A stretch of DNA of 56,405 nt, taken from Oscillospiraceae bacterium. GTDB lineage: Bacteria > Bacillota_A > Clostridia > Oscillospirales > Ruminococcaceae. This document shows, piece by piece, positions 40,632 to 49,038 of the stretch; within the stretch, counting starts at the first letter, position 1, and every line of letters begins with the position of its first letter. The notes under the pieces were generated by a model that did not search any database, had not been told where the DNA came from, and saw only the letters and a program-made list of their open reading frames with translations. The stretch spans positions 1 through 56,405 of the forward strand of contig JAGAJA010000091.1 of NCBI GenBank assembly GCA_017829075.1. The letters run 5' to 3'. The translations under genes were made by a program, and so were the position numbers.

Positions 40632-42869
40632 TCAATACCCGTTTGACCGGGTCTGCTCGCCGTTCTGATACTGCGTAACGCTCTCGCCGATAACCCGACC
40701 GTCAAGGTCAATATAATTGTGGAACTCGATTATCTGTGGAGAAGCCGCGACGTCCGGAAGCTGCACCGGACCGGTCATCGCCCCGCCGCTGTATATTCCC
40801 TGTGGGATTCCGCTCTGCGGCGCGGTGTGATCCGCGTATTCATATCCCGCGCCTGTCAACTGCCCTGATTCCTCCAGCAGTTCTTTCAGCTCATGCGCAT
40901 ACAGATAGTTGAGCTGCTCGTCATAGCCCTGCTCTCTGTAGTACCTTGCCGCGTCAGTATCGCGTTTTTCGCCCAGATACTTGTCTTTAGCCAGCTTCAG
41001 CGCTGTATCTTCATCATTGCCCTGCCGGAGATAATCGACAAGCGCGTTGCTGATATCTGCGTACAAGCTGGAATATTTCTGAGAATCGGCGGCAGCCTGT
41101 TCCATTTTTCCAGCGTTAAAGGAATGTCCGATACCCTCCCAGAACTCAGACCACGCGTCTCCAAATTCGCCCATCCAGCCGGTGAGGAACTCGTTGATCT
41201 CATTAAGCCACCCCTCGATATCCGAAAGTGCTTGGAAGCGGTCGTATTCGCTGTTGTTCTCGCCAAAAGCCCGGTACATCGTGCTTCCGACATTTGTCCA
41301 GAAATCCGACCAGTCATCACCGAAAAGCGCCCTGATTTTATAATCCAGCACACGGAGACTTGTAAGCTGCGTATCGCTGTCGAAATTGAACGCGTCTATC
41401 ATCGTGCTGAACCCGGTGCCGATATCGGAAAATGTCTGCCTGAATGTATCTCCGATATTTCCAAGACTGAACCCCTTGGTTTTGCCGTTCAGCTCGTCCA
41501 GCCCGAGAGAAGCTTCATCAATGCCGTCCGTCAGCCCCGCTACTGAATCCTTTGCGATGCCCGCGCTGTCGGTTATCGCACTGAAATCAATACCGCCGGT
41601 GCTGCTTCCGGAATCGAAAATATTCAGCGTGTCGATGTCGGCAAGCTTCTTTTTTGTCGCGTCCGAGCTTTTTCCGAGATTCGCCATGCTGTCCGAAAGG
41701 TCGTCGGTGCTTTCGGCTGCCTTGCCGGCTCCTGCGGCGGTCTCCTCCATCGCCGCACCCTCGCCGCTGCTCATTTCCCGGGCGGTCGCACCTACGGAAG
41801 CGACCACGGCAAGCAGTCCCGCGATGATGACAAGCCAGCCCGCCGTAGCTTTAAGTATGGTGGCGCGGGTGACTTCTTTCGGAATGAGTACGTCAAGCAC
41901 CGCGCTCCACCCGGCGTTTACCGCTTTCCAGAGCGCCTGCGCCTTTGTCGCAGCCGGGATAGCTACAGCCGCTCCCACTGCTATCCCAAGCATTGTCTTT
42001 GCGCTGGGCGACATATTCAGCAGATACTGTCCCGCACTGTTCAAGCCCTCTCCGAGAGATATCACCAGCGGGGAAATAAGTCCCAGACCGTCCCGCGCCA
42101 TCGTGACGAGCGTTGTCGCAGTCGGCAGAAGCCGGGTACCGAGGTCGGCGGTAAGGTTATCCAGCTGAGCCTTTGCAGTAGTCAGCGAACCTGAGAACGT
42201 GTCGTTTTCCCGGGCGTAGTTCCCGGCGGCGTATTCTGTCTTGTCAAGGAACATCTGCATTGCCGCGCTGACCTTCTGCTGCGTGGTTTCGAGCTTGCCG
42301 AGCCCCTTTTCCTGCGCGTAAGCCTGCAGTGTGGTGTCGTTCATGGCAACGCCGAGATTGTCCATCATCGTGAAATTGCCCTTTGCCGCGCCGGTGACTG
42401 CTTCCATCGCGTCCTTGACGTCAACGCCCATGATGGAAGCAACGTCAGAAGCCCGCTGCATTACCTGATTGGACATATCTGCCGCGTACCCGGTATCGAA
42501 CCCCGAGCCTTTAAGCAGCGCCCCCATTTTGTTAGCCTTTGCAAGATAATCGGATTCGGAAAGCCCCATGTCCTCGAATGCGGTCGAAGCGGCTTTCTTC
42601 ATAGAATCCGCGTGCTTCCGGAAAACCACCTCAACGCCGCCGAGCTGCTGTTCAAGTTCGCCGCCGGACATAATGCTGTCGCCGATCACCTTTCCAAGTC
42701 CGAGACCCGCAGCTATTTTCCCCAGCTTCGAGAACATACCGCCGATGCTGTCGGTCGATTCGCGAGAATGTTCTTCAAGGTCTTCAAGGCGGTTTATCAC
42801 ATCGTCAATCGCTTCGTTGAATTTGCGGTCGTTCGCGGAAACGACTATATTCAGTTCCTCAACGGTCAT
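40632..42869 (-). CDS. Phage tail tape measure protein
   Basis: A 745-aa protein. I use the ATG at 42869 rather than the longer frame to 43052. An N-terminal coiled coil (IDDVINRLEDLEEHSREST) leads into the TMP domain (AASTAFEDMGLSESDYLAKA and SQVMQRASDVASIMGVDVKD). Hydrophobic segments follow around residues 280-330 (TMLGIAVGAAVAIPAATKAQ and WLVIIAGLLAVVASVGATAR), then an acidic helical tail. The protein fixes tail length and passes into the cell during infection. It follows the tail chaperone genes, as is usual. Confidence 0.85.
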   Translation of the reverse strand: MTVEELNIVVSANDRKFNEAIDDVINRLEDLEEHSRESTDSIGGMFSKLGKIAAGLGLGKVIGDSIMSGGELEQQLGGVEVVFRKHADSMKKAASTAFEDMGLSESDYLAKANKMGALLKGSGFDTGYAADMSNQVMQRASDVASIMGVDVKDAMEAVTGAAKGNFTMMDNLGVAMNDTTLQAYAQEKGLGKLETTQQKVSAAMQMFLDKTEYAAGNYARENDTFSGSLTTAKAQLDNLTADLGTRLLPTATTLVTMARDGLGLISPLVISLGEGLNSAGQYLLNMSPSAKTMLGIAVGAAVAIPAATKAQALWKAVNAGWSAVLDVLIPKEVTRATILKATAGWLVIIAGLLAVVASVGATAREMSSGEGAAMEETAAGAGKAAESTDDLSDSMANLGKSSDATKKKLADIDTLNIFDSGSSTGGIDFSAITDSAGIAKDSVAGLTDGIDEASLGLDELNGKTKGFSLGNIGDTFRQTFSDIGTGFSTMIDAFNFDSDTQLTSLRVLDYKIRALFGDDWSDFWTNVGSTMYRAFGENNSEYDRFQALSDIEGWLNEINEFLTGWMGEFGDAWSEFWEGIGHSFNAGKMEQAAADSQKYSSLYADISNALVDYLRQGNDEDTALKLAKDKYLGEKRDTDAARYYREQGYDEQLNYLYAHELKELLEESGQLTGAGYEYADHTAPQSGIPQGIYSGGAMTGPVQLPDVAASPQIIEFHNYIDLDGRVIGESVTQYQNGEQTRSNGY

Positions 42870-43210
42870 GAGCCGTCCCCCTCTCTGTAATGCTGATTGT
42901 GCGCGGCTGCTATCCTCGCCATCGCCGCCTGCGAGCGCTTCCATGCCGGAACGTCGTCCTCCTGCGCCAGGAATCTGAAATGCTGCTCCGGCGACCGCGG
43001 GAAGCTCCGTGGAACGTTCACCGCGAATCCGGTCAGATACGCCGTGTGCCACGCGAACGCCGCCCGTGACCGCGCTTCATAATTCCGGCGCTTTACCGCC
43101 GAAGCGGTGAGGTCGGATATCTCAGCCGGCGTGAGGTCGTAGAACTGCTCCGTGTAAGCGCCGCAGTCCACTGCTGTTTCTTTAAGACGGGCTATCAGTT
43201 CCCCCGCGCT
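42866..43210 (-). CDS. Tail assembly chaperone, frameshift extension
   Basis: A downstream frame open from within the preceding gene, encoding ELIARLKETAVDCGAYTEQF, then YDLTPAEISDLTASAVKRRN and ending REGDGS. It has no usable start with a ribosome site (the GTG at 43171 is poorly placed). It opens in the -1 frame at the run of five G (43205-43201) at the end of the first chaperone gene. In lambda-like phages such an extension is made by programmed -1 frameshifting (gpG-gpGT). The stop overlaps the start of the tape-measure gene by four bases. Confidence 0.65.
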   Translation of the reverse strand, partial: SAGELIARLKETAVDCGAYTEQFYDLTPAEISDLTASAVKRRNYEARSRAAFAWHTAYLTGFAVNVPRSFPRSPEQHFRFLAQEDDVPAWKRSQAAMARIAAAHNQHYREGDGS

Positions 43211-43545
43211 GCACGGTCGAGGAGCTGACCCTGGATTTTTTTTGCCGCGTCCACCGCCGCCTGCGAGATGAACCCGCCGTTCCTGAGCGCGGTCACGATG
43301 ACCTCTGCGGCGCTGTCTACAGTACCGCCGTTTTCAACGTATTCATCAAAGGCGCTGCAGGCTTCATCATGCGGGATATCCGCGCCGCACGCGATAAAGC
43401 GGGTCAGCACTCCCACGCGCTGGCAGCGGGAAAGCCCGCGGAGCAGGTCGCAGTCAAGCTCGTTTTCCAGCTTTTCCGCGCGCCGCGCCGTGAAGCGAAG
43501 TTCAAGGCTCTTGTCCTCTGAGATTTTAAGATATGCTCCAGTCAT
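43195..43545 (-). CDS. Tail assembly chaperone (gpG-like)
   Basis: A 116-aa protein: MTGAYLKISEDKSLELRFTA, a helical middle (VGVLTRFIACGADIPHDEAC) and end AKKIQGQLLDRAARGN. Size and position, between tail tube and tape measure, match tail assembly chaperones. The last codons CGG GGG AAC TGA contain a G run that can support -1 slippage into the following frame. Confidence 0.75.
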   Translation of the reverse strand: MTGAYLKISEDKSLELRFTARRAEKLENELDCDLLRGLSRCQRVGVLTRFIACGADIPHDEACSAFDEYVENGGTVDSAAEVIVTALRNGGFISQAAVDAAKKIQGQLLDRAARGN

Positions 43546-43560
43546 ACTCTGCGCCCTCCG

Positions 43561-43992
43561 TTAAGATTCTGACCATGCCAGCTTGCTTTCCAGCGATACG
43601 CTGAGAGTGAATTTCATCGCGTCGCCGACATTGCCGCTGTTCATGTATACCGTAGGCTTGCCCTCCCACGCGTAGGAAGTGCCGTCCGGATAACTGAGCT
43701 TCCAGTGAAGCTTGTCGCCTGCTTCTTCAAGCTCCTTCAGCTTCGCGAAAGCCTTTTTTATCACCTTTCCGCTGTCGTCCGCAGTTTCCTTGTTGTAGAA
43801 GAAGCTGAATTTCAGGTCCCCGACATCAGGAATGCCGCCGATATAGCGTTCGTTGCTGTCGCGCATATTCGATACCTTTACTTTAGGCGGGTCGCCGCCC
43901 ATGTCCGGATAGCTGTCCATGCCGTACAGCTCGCTCCATGCAGTACCGTCCGATGAAAAATCAAGGTGCGTGTCCTTGGTTAAAAGCTCCAT
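43561..43992 (-). CDS. Major tail tube protein
   Basis: A 143-aa protein: MELLTKDTHLDFSSDGTAWS, KVKVSNMRDSNERYIGG, then strands and LHWKLSYPDGTSYAWEGKPT. It has the beta-sandwich pattern of Firmicutes siphophage tail tube proteins (phage_tail_2/TP901-like) and the expected position between the tail terminator and chaperones. A ribosome site, aggagg, precedes it. Confidence 0.8.
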   Translation of the reverse strand: MELLTKDTHLDFSSDGTAWSELYGMDSYPDMGGDPPKVKVSNMRDSNERYIGGIPDVGDLKFSFFYNKETADDSGKVIKKAFAKLKELEEAGDKLHWKLSYPDGTSYAWEGKPTVYMNSGNVGDAMKFTLSVSLESKLAWSES

Positions 43993-43994
43993 AT

Positions 43995-44351
43995 TTACCT
44001 CCTGTAAACTAGTCCTGTGTGTTCGTCTATCACTGCGCTGAACGTAAGCGTGCGGCGGTGCAGTCCGTCCTCCCGGATATCCGCGCCGGCGTTCCGGACG
44101 AATCCCCGGGAGATAAGCCGCGCGGATATTTTCAGCGCCGTTTCAGTGCAGCGCTGAAGAGAAGTGTCGTATACATCTATCTGAAACGACACCGCCGCGA
44201 GCCGCTCCTCGCCGGAAATTATCGTGCCGGAACCCATGTCCAGCGGCGTGAGTATCGCCAGAGGGTACTCCGGAACTATCTCCGGGTATTGCGGCTCCAA
44301 CCGGACTATATCCTCCACCAGCGGCGGAATTATGATGTTGACGTCAAGCAT
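43995..44351 (-). CDS. Tail terminator/completion protein
   Basis: A 118-aa protein (MLDVNIIIPPLVEDIVRLEP, SGEERLAAVSFQIDVYDTSL, ALKISARLISRGF). Its length and order between the gp10-like protein and tail tube fit the phage tail terminator family, which caps the tail tube. Overlaps the previous gene by eight bases. Confidence 0.65.
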   Translation of the reverse strand: MLDVNIIIPPLVEDIVRLEPQYPEIVPEYPLAILTPLDMGSGTIISGEERLAAVSFQIDVYDTSLQRCTETALKISARLISRGFVRNAGADIREDGLHRRTLTFSAVIDEHTGLVYRR

Positions 44352-44769
44352 TTTCTATAGCCTTTCTCAGTTCCTCCGCGACGATGGCGTATATCTTCTT
44401 TTCCTCGTTCTTCCCGACCGCCGCCCTGAGAAACGACTGCGCCCTGTGCCCGTGCGAGGTGTGCCAGTTGCCCTGTTCGTCCTGCCAGCGCCAGTAAAGC
44501 TTCGCCGTATGCGGAACGCCCGGGTCTCCCATCGTGCCGGTGCCGAACTCAACGAACACCGCATATTCCTTGTTTGTCCCGACCGTGACTACGCCCGGCG
44601 CGAGCCGCTGAACCCGGATACTGTTCCGAAGCTCGCCGGTGTCCACCGGGCAGAGAAGCACGGCGTTCCCGCGTATCTTCTCGCCGCCTTTGAGCAGGGC
44701 GCGGTCGAGCACCGCGCTGCTGTCCGCGCGGACGGACTGCATTTTCTTGATAAGCTCCTGTATCGTCAT
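44344..44769 (-). CDS. HK97 gp10-like head-tail protein
   Basis: A 141-aa protein; the ATG at 44769 overlaps the stop of the upstream gene (ATGA). It contains ALLKGGEKIRGNAVLLCPVD, TGELRNSIRV and EYAVFVEFGTGTMGDP, the hallmark of the HK97-gp10 family of head-tail joining proteins. It is part of the neck assembly. Confidence 0.82.
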   Translation of the reverse strand: MTIQELIKKMQSVRADSSAVLDRALLKGGEKIRGNAVLLCPVDTGELRNSIRVQRLAPGVVTVGTNKEYAVFVEFGTGTMGDPGVPHTAKLYWRWQDEQGNWHTSHGHRAQSFLRAAVGKNEEKKIYAIVAEELRKAIENA

Positions 44770-45068
44770 ATCAGCTCGCACACCGCCTTCCTGACGTTGC
44801 CGTAGGTAGTCACCCCTCTGACCTCGTAGGTGCCGCCCGGCAGCTCCACCCGGTCGCGCTCGCGGATATCCGTGCCGGTATCGCAGAGGAGTTCCACCGA
44901 GCGGCTGAATTTCACGCCGTACTGCTCGGCGGTGGCGTTATCGCTGAGCGGCTGGACTTCCGCGCGGATAGTTCCGGCAGGCTGCCAGCGCGTTTCAGTA
45001 CCGATATAGGGACTTTTCGCGGTCGCCGGGCGCGACAGCGGCGACGCCTTAATCCTGTTCTGTATCAG
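44766..45068 (-). CDS. Head closure/minor capsid protein, start uncertain
   Basis: A small open frame ending at TGA 44766, encoding QNRIKASPLSRPATAKSPYI, then GTETRWQPAGTIRAEVQPLS and DRVELPGGTYEVRGVTTYGN. That is the beta pattern of Firmicutes head-closure (stopper) proteins. No ATG, GTG or TTG fits; the likely start is the CTG at 45068 or an ATA just upstream, within the end of the preceding gene, so translational coupling is probable. Length about 100 aa. Confidence 0.65.
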   Translation of the reverse strand: MIQNRIKASPLSRPATAKSPYIGTETRWQPAGTIRAEVQPLSDNATAEQYGVKFSRSVELLCDTGTDIRERDRVELPGGTYEVRGVTTYGNVRKAVCELI

Positions 45069-45372
45069 CCGTATAAAGCACCCCCGCCTTTCTGGGATAG
45101 TTTTTCAGCCGCGCCAGAAGCTCCGGCGGAAGCCCGTCGAAGCTCTGGGATATCCCGCCCTCGCTGCGGGAGGATTCGCCCTCAGCGCCGCGCTTGTTAT
45201 ACGCTATCACTGCAAGCTGAACCTGCACGGATATCAGCCGCGCCGGGACTTCCTCCCGCCCGATATAGTCGCGGACGGAATCCGCCGCGTCCGAAAGCAG
45301 GGCGGTTACTAACCCGTCCTGCGAATCGTCCGTTATCCCGGCTAGGAGCTTGAAGCGCTCCAGCGGGCTCAT
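45049..45372 (-). CDS. Head-tail connector (gp6-like)
   Basis: A 107-aa protein: MSPLERFKLLAGITDDSQDG, LVTALLSDAADSVRDYIGRE, VPARLISVQVQLAVIAYNKR. It matches the small helical gp6/gp15-like connector family that binds the portal after packaging. It overlaps the capsid gene stop by four bases. Confidence 0.8.
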   Translation of the reverse strand: MSPLERFKLLAGITDDSQDGLVTALLSDAADSVRDYIGREEVPARLISVQVQLAVIAYNKRGAEGESSRSEGGISQSFDGLPPELLARLKNYPRKAGVLYTADTEQD

Positions 45373-46454
45373 GCGCCGACTACCGCGTCAAGCACGGAGG
45401 AAGCCGCTACGACCTTGCCGTCCACAACGGAAACGACTGCGACCTTGTTCCCGGCGGCTGCGGTGATTATACCGTCCGCGGGGACCTCTGCAAAGCCAGT
45501 CGCAGCCGCGCCGAACTTCGGGACGGTGACGGAGGAATCAGCCTTATACATCAGCTTACCCGCCGCGTTGCGCGCGATTTTCAGTCTGCCCCTGCCGGAA
45601 TCAGCGGCGGACATGGATACACTGATATCGCCCATAGCGCCGAAGTGAACGCCGACGGAGCACTTCTTGTTCTCGGTGACGAACGCGTCGTAGTACACCA
45701 GACCCTCGACAAGGTGACCCGCGATACCGGGAGGATTGTCGTGTATCTTGTATTCCGCGAGTTTCTCCGGAGAGCACACGGATTCACTGTAAGCAATGAT
45801 AAAGGACGCGCCCGCGGGCATTCTGTTCTTGGGGACTGCAACTATCTTCACGCCGTCAACATCGCCGACCTGCCCGGTAATGAGCATATTCTGCGCAAGC
45901 TCGGAAGCCTTAGTGTAGCCGTCGCACTGCTTTATCGCGTTAAGGAACGCGTTGGAAACATACGCCACTCTGCCGACCGCAGGCACCTCGTCATCAGAAA
46001 TAGCGCTGTTTATCGCTAGGAAATCGCTGTATGCGGTGGAGCTGCTTGTGGTGCTGACCGCAACGTGCGCAGCCTTGTTCGCGGCGGTCCTGAAGCGGTA
46101 GGTATCCACCTCCGGGATAACGACCTGATCGAGCTGTCTGCGGAGAGCCTTTGCCGCGTCGCGGATACCAGCCGGGGAATCCACCGCGTTGGTGGCGTCG
46201 ATGGTGAACGTGAACGAGCGCTTCTGAGTGAGAGTCAGTTCCTCGGTGGTGTCCTCCAGCTCCTCGGGGTTGCCGTAGCGGTTGGAGCCTGTCGCCTTGT
46301 AGTCGTTCATTTCAGCGGTGCCCATGCTGTAGACCTTGACGGTCTGCGCGCCGGTGAACTCATACGCGCCGCCTGCCATAGCCGTGGTGAGCGCCCCGAG
46401 CCTGAATACTTCGTCTACCTTATCAGAATACTTTGTTGCAAGATTTACTGCCAT
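45369..46454 (-). CDS. Major capsid protein
   Basis: A 361-aa protein starting MAVNLATKYSDKVDEVFRLG, then a variable region and PSFIIAYSESV-like strands (MPAGASFIIAYSESVCSPEK), HDNPPGIAGHLVEGLVYYDA and a C-terminal Ig-like tail with VPADGIITAAAGNKVAVVSV. The preceding scaffold and following connector identify it as the coat protein. It belongs to the group found with DUF4355 scaffolds. Confidence 0.82.
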   Translation of the reverse strand: MAVNLATKYSDKVDEVFRLGALTTAMAGGAYEFTGAQTVKVYSMGTAEMNDYKATGSNRYGNPEELEDTTEELTLTQKRSFTFTIDATNAVDSPAGIRDAAKALRRQLDQVVIPEVDTYRFRTAANKAAHVAVSTTSSSTAYSDFLAINSAISDDEVPAVGRVAYVSNAFLNAIKQCDGYTKASELAQNMLITGQVGDVDGVKIVAVPKNRMPAGASFIIAYSESVCSPEKLAEYKIHDNPPGIAGHLVEGLVYYDAFVTENKKCSVGVHFGAMGDISVSMSAADSGRGRLKIARNAAGKLMYKADSSVTVPKFGAAATGFAEVPADGIITAAAGNKVAVVSVVDGKVVAASSVLDAVVGA

Positions 46455-46468
46455 AAATTAACCTCCTG

Positions 46469-47011
46469 TTATACTCCCAGTCCGTCAAGGAAAGGGTCCT
46501 TTGCGCCGGGTGCGCCCTTTTTCGGGGGAGCTCCGGCTAACTTCTTTGCTACCTCCGCGCTGACTGCGTCCGCGAAAGCCTTTGCAACTGCCGCCGCGCT
46601 GGTTTCGATACCGTCGGGGTCGGAGATATCCACAGCGCACACGAGCGTGGCGGGGACGTTCTTCTCCGCGAGGTATTCCTTTGCGAGGGCGGTGCGCTCC
46701 CGCTTCGTGAGAGCGGCTTCACGGTCTGCGAGAGCCTTTTCCTGCTTCTCGCGCTCGTGCTTCGACTTCTCCTCTGCGGTCATTGCGGCAACGCGCTCTG
46801 CTTCCGCCTTTTCGTCCGCGGCTTTCTTCTCCCAGCGCTTCTGGCGTTCCGCGATGATCTTGTTGAGTTCCGCCTGCGTGAATGTTCTCTCGCTGGGCTT
46901 GTCGGTTTTGGTCTCCCCCTCCGATTCGGGGGCAGATACGTTAGGATCACCTCCGGCGGTCTGAGCGCCGCCCTGCTCCTGTGTTGCCTGAGTGGTCTGT
47001 TCGTCTGCCAT
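46469..47011 (-). CDS. Capsid scaffolding protein (DUF4355-like)
   Basis: A 180-aa protein with low-complexity N-terminus (TTQATQEQGGAQTAGGD), a central coiled coil (FTQAELNKIIAERQKRWEKK, then KAEAERVAAMTAEEKSKHER) and an Ala-rich tail ending DPFLDGLGV. The domain pattern is that of DUF4355 scaffolding proteins, which guide capsid assembly and leave before packaging. It directly precedes the capsid gene. Confidence 0.85.
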   Translation of the reverse strand: MADEQTTQATQEQGGAQTAGGDPNVSAPESEGETKTDKPSERTFTQAELNKIIAERQKRWEKKAADEKAEAERVAAMTAEEKSKHEREKQEKALADREAALTKRERTALAKEYLAEKNVPATLVCAVDISDPDGIETSAAAVAKAFADAVSAEVAKKLAGAPPKKGAPGAKDPFLDGLGV

Positions 47012-47140
47012 TGTTGTTACCTCCGTTTATAGCCTGTCGGCTGTTATTCCGCGCGCAGTTTAACGCCTTGAGCGTGTTTCGGGCAATAAAAAAGCAACCG
47101 TTTCCGTTTTGGAAATAGTTGCTGAATTATTTGATTGTAT

Positions 47141-47159
47141 GGTGAACGATTCGTTCACC
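47141..47159. promoter_or_regulatory. 19-bp perfect palindrome
   Basis: ggtgaacga t tcgttcacc, with 9-base exact arms, in the 193-base gap between the scaffold gene and the 101-aa gene. It may be an operator of an internal late promoter. No regulator is assigned. Confidence 0.5.
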
Positions 47160-47170
47160 GTTTGGAATGA

Positions 47171-47198
47171 AAAAGCACCCTGTTTTTGTGCAGGGTGC
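47171..47198 (-). terminator. Terminator after the 101-aa gene
   Basis: agcaccctg / cagggtgct hairpin with T-rich flanks. It sits seven bases beyond the stop of the 101-aa gene, an unusual place for a terminator within a phage late operon, which suggests the two genes upstream were acquired as a cassette. Confidence 0.7.
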
Positions 47199-47204
47199 TA
47201 AAAA

Positions 47205-47510
47205 CTATCTTTCAAATCGAGACCGGACAAGATTGTCAATAACCTTATCCTCGCCATCGTACTGTTCGTTTCTCAAAATACAGAGGGCGGCGGCGGCAAA
47301 TTTACTAAGCGGCAACCCCATTACTTTCTCTGTTGAACTACTGGATATCTTTTTTATCGCTTCAACAAACTTCGGGTCAGTAATACGGAGCCTTGTACCG
47401 GACATGATAGCATTGACCACAACGATTGGTCTGTCAGATAAAATGCCGGATAGTATTTCATCTTTATTCCCAGAAATCATGCGGTCTATTTTGATCTGTA
47501 CCTCATTCAT
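47205..47510 (-). CDS. Candidate immunity protein next to MuF-toxin
   Basis: A 101-aa protein (MNEVQIKIDRMISGNKDEIL, SDRPIVVVNAIMSGTRLRIT, KVMGLPLSKFAAAALCILRN). The base composition is visibly A/T-richer than the GC-rich phage genes on both sides. It overlaps the end of the MuF protein gene by eight bases and is followed by its own terminator. In MuF polymorphic toxin loci the gene directly after the MuF protein usually encodes the immunity factor, and this one is in that place. No family recognised, so the function is inferred from context. Confidence 0.6.
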   Translation of the reverse strand: MNEVQIKIDRMISGNKDEILSGILSDRPIVVVNAIMSGTRLRITDPKFVEAIKKISSSSTEKVMGLPLSKFAAAALCILRNEQYDGEDKVIDNLVRSRFER

Positions 47511-49038
47511 ATTGCGTCACCTCTTTATCACGCAGCTTTTTCAGGCGTTCAACGATATCGGGACGTCCAGCCTTTTCAGCCATATCAATTTCTACTTGAT
47601 AAGCGTCAATTTCTCTTTGCCTGCATTTTGCAGGGTCCTCAAAAACTCTAAACCCGAGGAAGCCGTCATTGCGGTCATCACAGAAATGTTTATACTCATG
47701 ACACCACGCACTAAAGCTTGCATTTCTGTCTATTAAGAACTGACCGGGCTCGCCGGGGCGTATACCAGGTGCGTAAGCCATATCATGGTCGGTAATTATA
47801 AGCTCAACGCCGGAATCGGTCAAATCATTTTTCATTGCTTCAACTTCATCAGGATTTGAACTCATTGCAGAGCCTGTTACTTCACGCATGGGGTCGTCAG
47901 TGGTATTGAATCTTCCTGATTTTATTATACCACCATATTGGGTATTTGTCAACGCTCCGTTGGTATTCGATTTCTCCAAATCGTCAAAGGTAAGCTGAAC
48001 CGCGCCGCCATTCCCGGAAAGCCCCTGCTTCCATTGTTCATAGGTCATATCCGCCGGAACCTTAACAGTATTCCCGTCCTTATCCTTAGCCCGGCGCTCC
48101 AGACCCTCCAGTTCATCATCTCCGAAATCCGCTATCGTAGTCGAGCGGCAGAACGGGTGCATGGGCGGATAGTTCGTGCCGGGCTTCGCCTTTGCAAGCT
48201 CGAACACCTTGCCGTCCAGCGCGGCGCAGCACTCGCAGGTGCGGCTGTCGAGGGTGGCTATGAATCTGTAGCGGTCTATACCGGCTTCGTCATACGCCTT
48301 TGCCTGCGCCGCATTCGCGACATATGCGCTCTCCGTGCGGACGATTCTCCGAGCGCAGTATGCATTCACGCCGAACTGCTCCTGAAATATCCGCGCGGTC
48401 TTTTCGCTGGAGCGCCCGGAAAGCATACTGACCAGCAGTTCACTTTTCAGCCGCGCCGTCATTCCGTTCACATCTTTCCAGATACGCTGAGAATAATTCC
48501 CGCCCGACCAGTTGGAACGCAAAATGCGGTCAACGTCCTGCCGGGGGAACTTCGAGAAGCTGAAACCCAGCCCCGTGCCTTTCTGAATGCTGAATATCTC
48601 GTGATAGTAGCTGTCCTCCGCGACATTCCGCAGCGCGGACGTGATGTGCCGGTTCTCGGTCTTGTACAGCTCCCGGCACTGCTTCACGATATCCTTGTTC
48701 AGCTCCTCTATCCGGGTTATGCGGTAGCGGTAGGCTCCGGCGCTGTTTATCGCGTTCAGGAGCGCTTCGCGTTTCTCCGGGTCGCCGACCTGCTGCGCGG
48801 CTTTCCGGAGCCGCTGGAGCGCCGTCCCGTCACCGGCGGCGTTCAGTATCTCCCGGGCTTCCGCTTCCGAAATGCCAAACGACTGCATTCCGCGCATGAC
48901 CGCCTTAACTTCCTTTTCGAGATACGCGGAGGTCTGCTGTATCGCGGCGTTCATTTCTGCGGCGGTATCCTCGGCGGTGCCCATGCGGTCGTACATGTCC
49001 TGAGCGGCGCGGCGCTCCCAGTAATCACGGCTGTTCAT
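47503..49038 (-). CDS. MuF head protein with zincin-like C-terminal toxin domain
   Basis: A 511-aa protein. Residues about 1-330 are a phage MuF/SPP1 gp7 head-morphogenesis domain (VRTESAYVANAAQAKAYDEA, ATLDSRTCECCAALDGKVFE, MHPFCRSTT). After a linker, the C-terminal 150 residues differ in base composition and contain WCHEYKHFCDD: His447-Glu448-x-x-His451 fits a zinc protease core, with a later REIDAYQVEIDM carrying a possible third ligand. MuF proteins are known to carry variable C-terminal toxin domains (polymorphic toxins of temperate phages), so this is likely a metallopeptidase-type effector injected with the head. The gene overlaps the portal by 14 bases. Confidence 0.75.
   Translation of the reverse strand: MNSRDYWERRAAQDMYDRMGTAEDTAAEMNAAIQQTSAYLEKEVKAVMRGMQSFGISEAEAREILNAAGDGTALQRLRKAAQQVGDPEKREALLNAINSAGAYRYRITRIEELNKDIVKQCRELYKTENRHITSALRNVAEDSYYHEIFSIQKGTGLGFSFSKFPRQDVDRILRSNWSGGNYSQRIWKDVNGMTARLKSELLVSMLSGRSSEKTARIFQEQFGVNAYCARRIVRTESAYVANAAQAKAYDEAGIDRYRFIATLDSRTCECCAALDGKVFELAKAKPGTNYPPMHPFCRSTTIADFGDDELEGLERRAKDKDGNTVKVPADMTYEQWKQGLSGNGGAVQLTFDDLEKSNTNGALTNTQYGGIIKSGRFNTTDDPMREVTGSAMSSNPDEVEAMKNDLTDSGVELIITDHDMAYAPGIRPGEPGQFLIDRNASFSAWCHEYKHFCDDRNDGFLGFRVFEDPAKCRQREIDAYQVEIDMAEKAGRPDIVERLKKLRDKEVTQYE

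Noticed and set aside
43978..44360. Plus-strand ORFs in the tail terminator region
   Set aside because: Antisense to clear late genes with normal overlap and ribosome sites on the minus strand.
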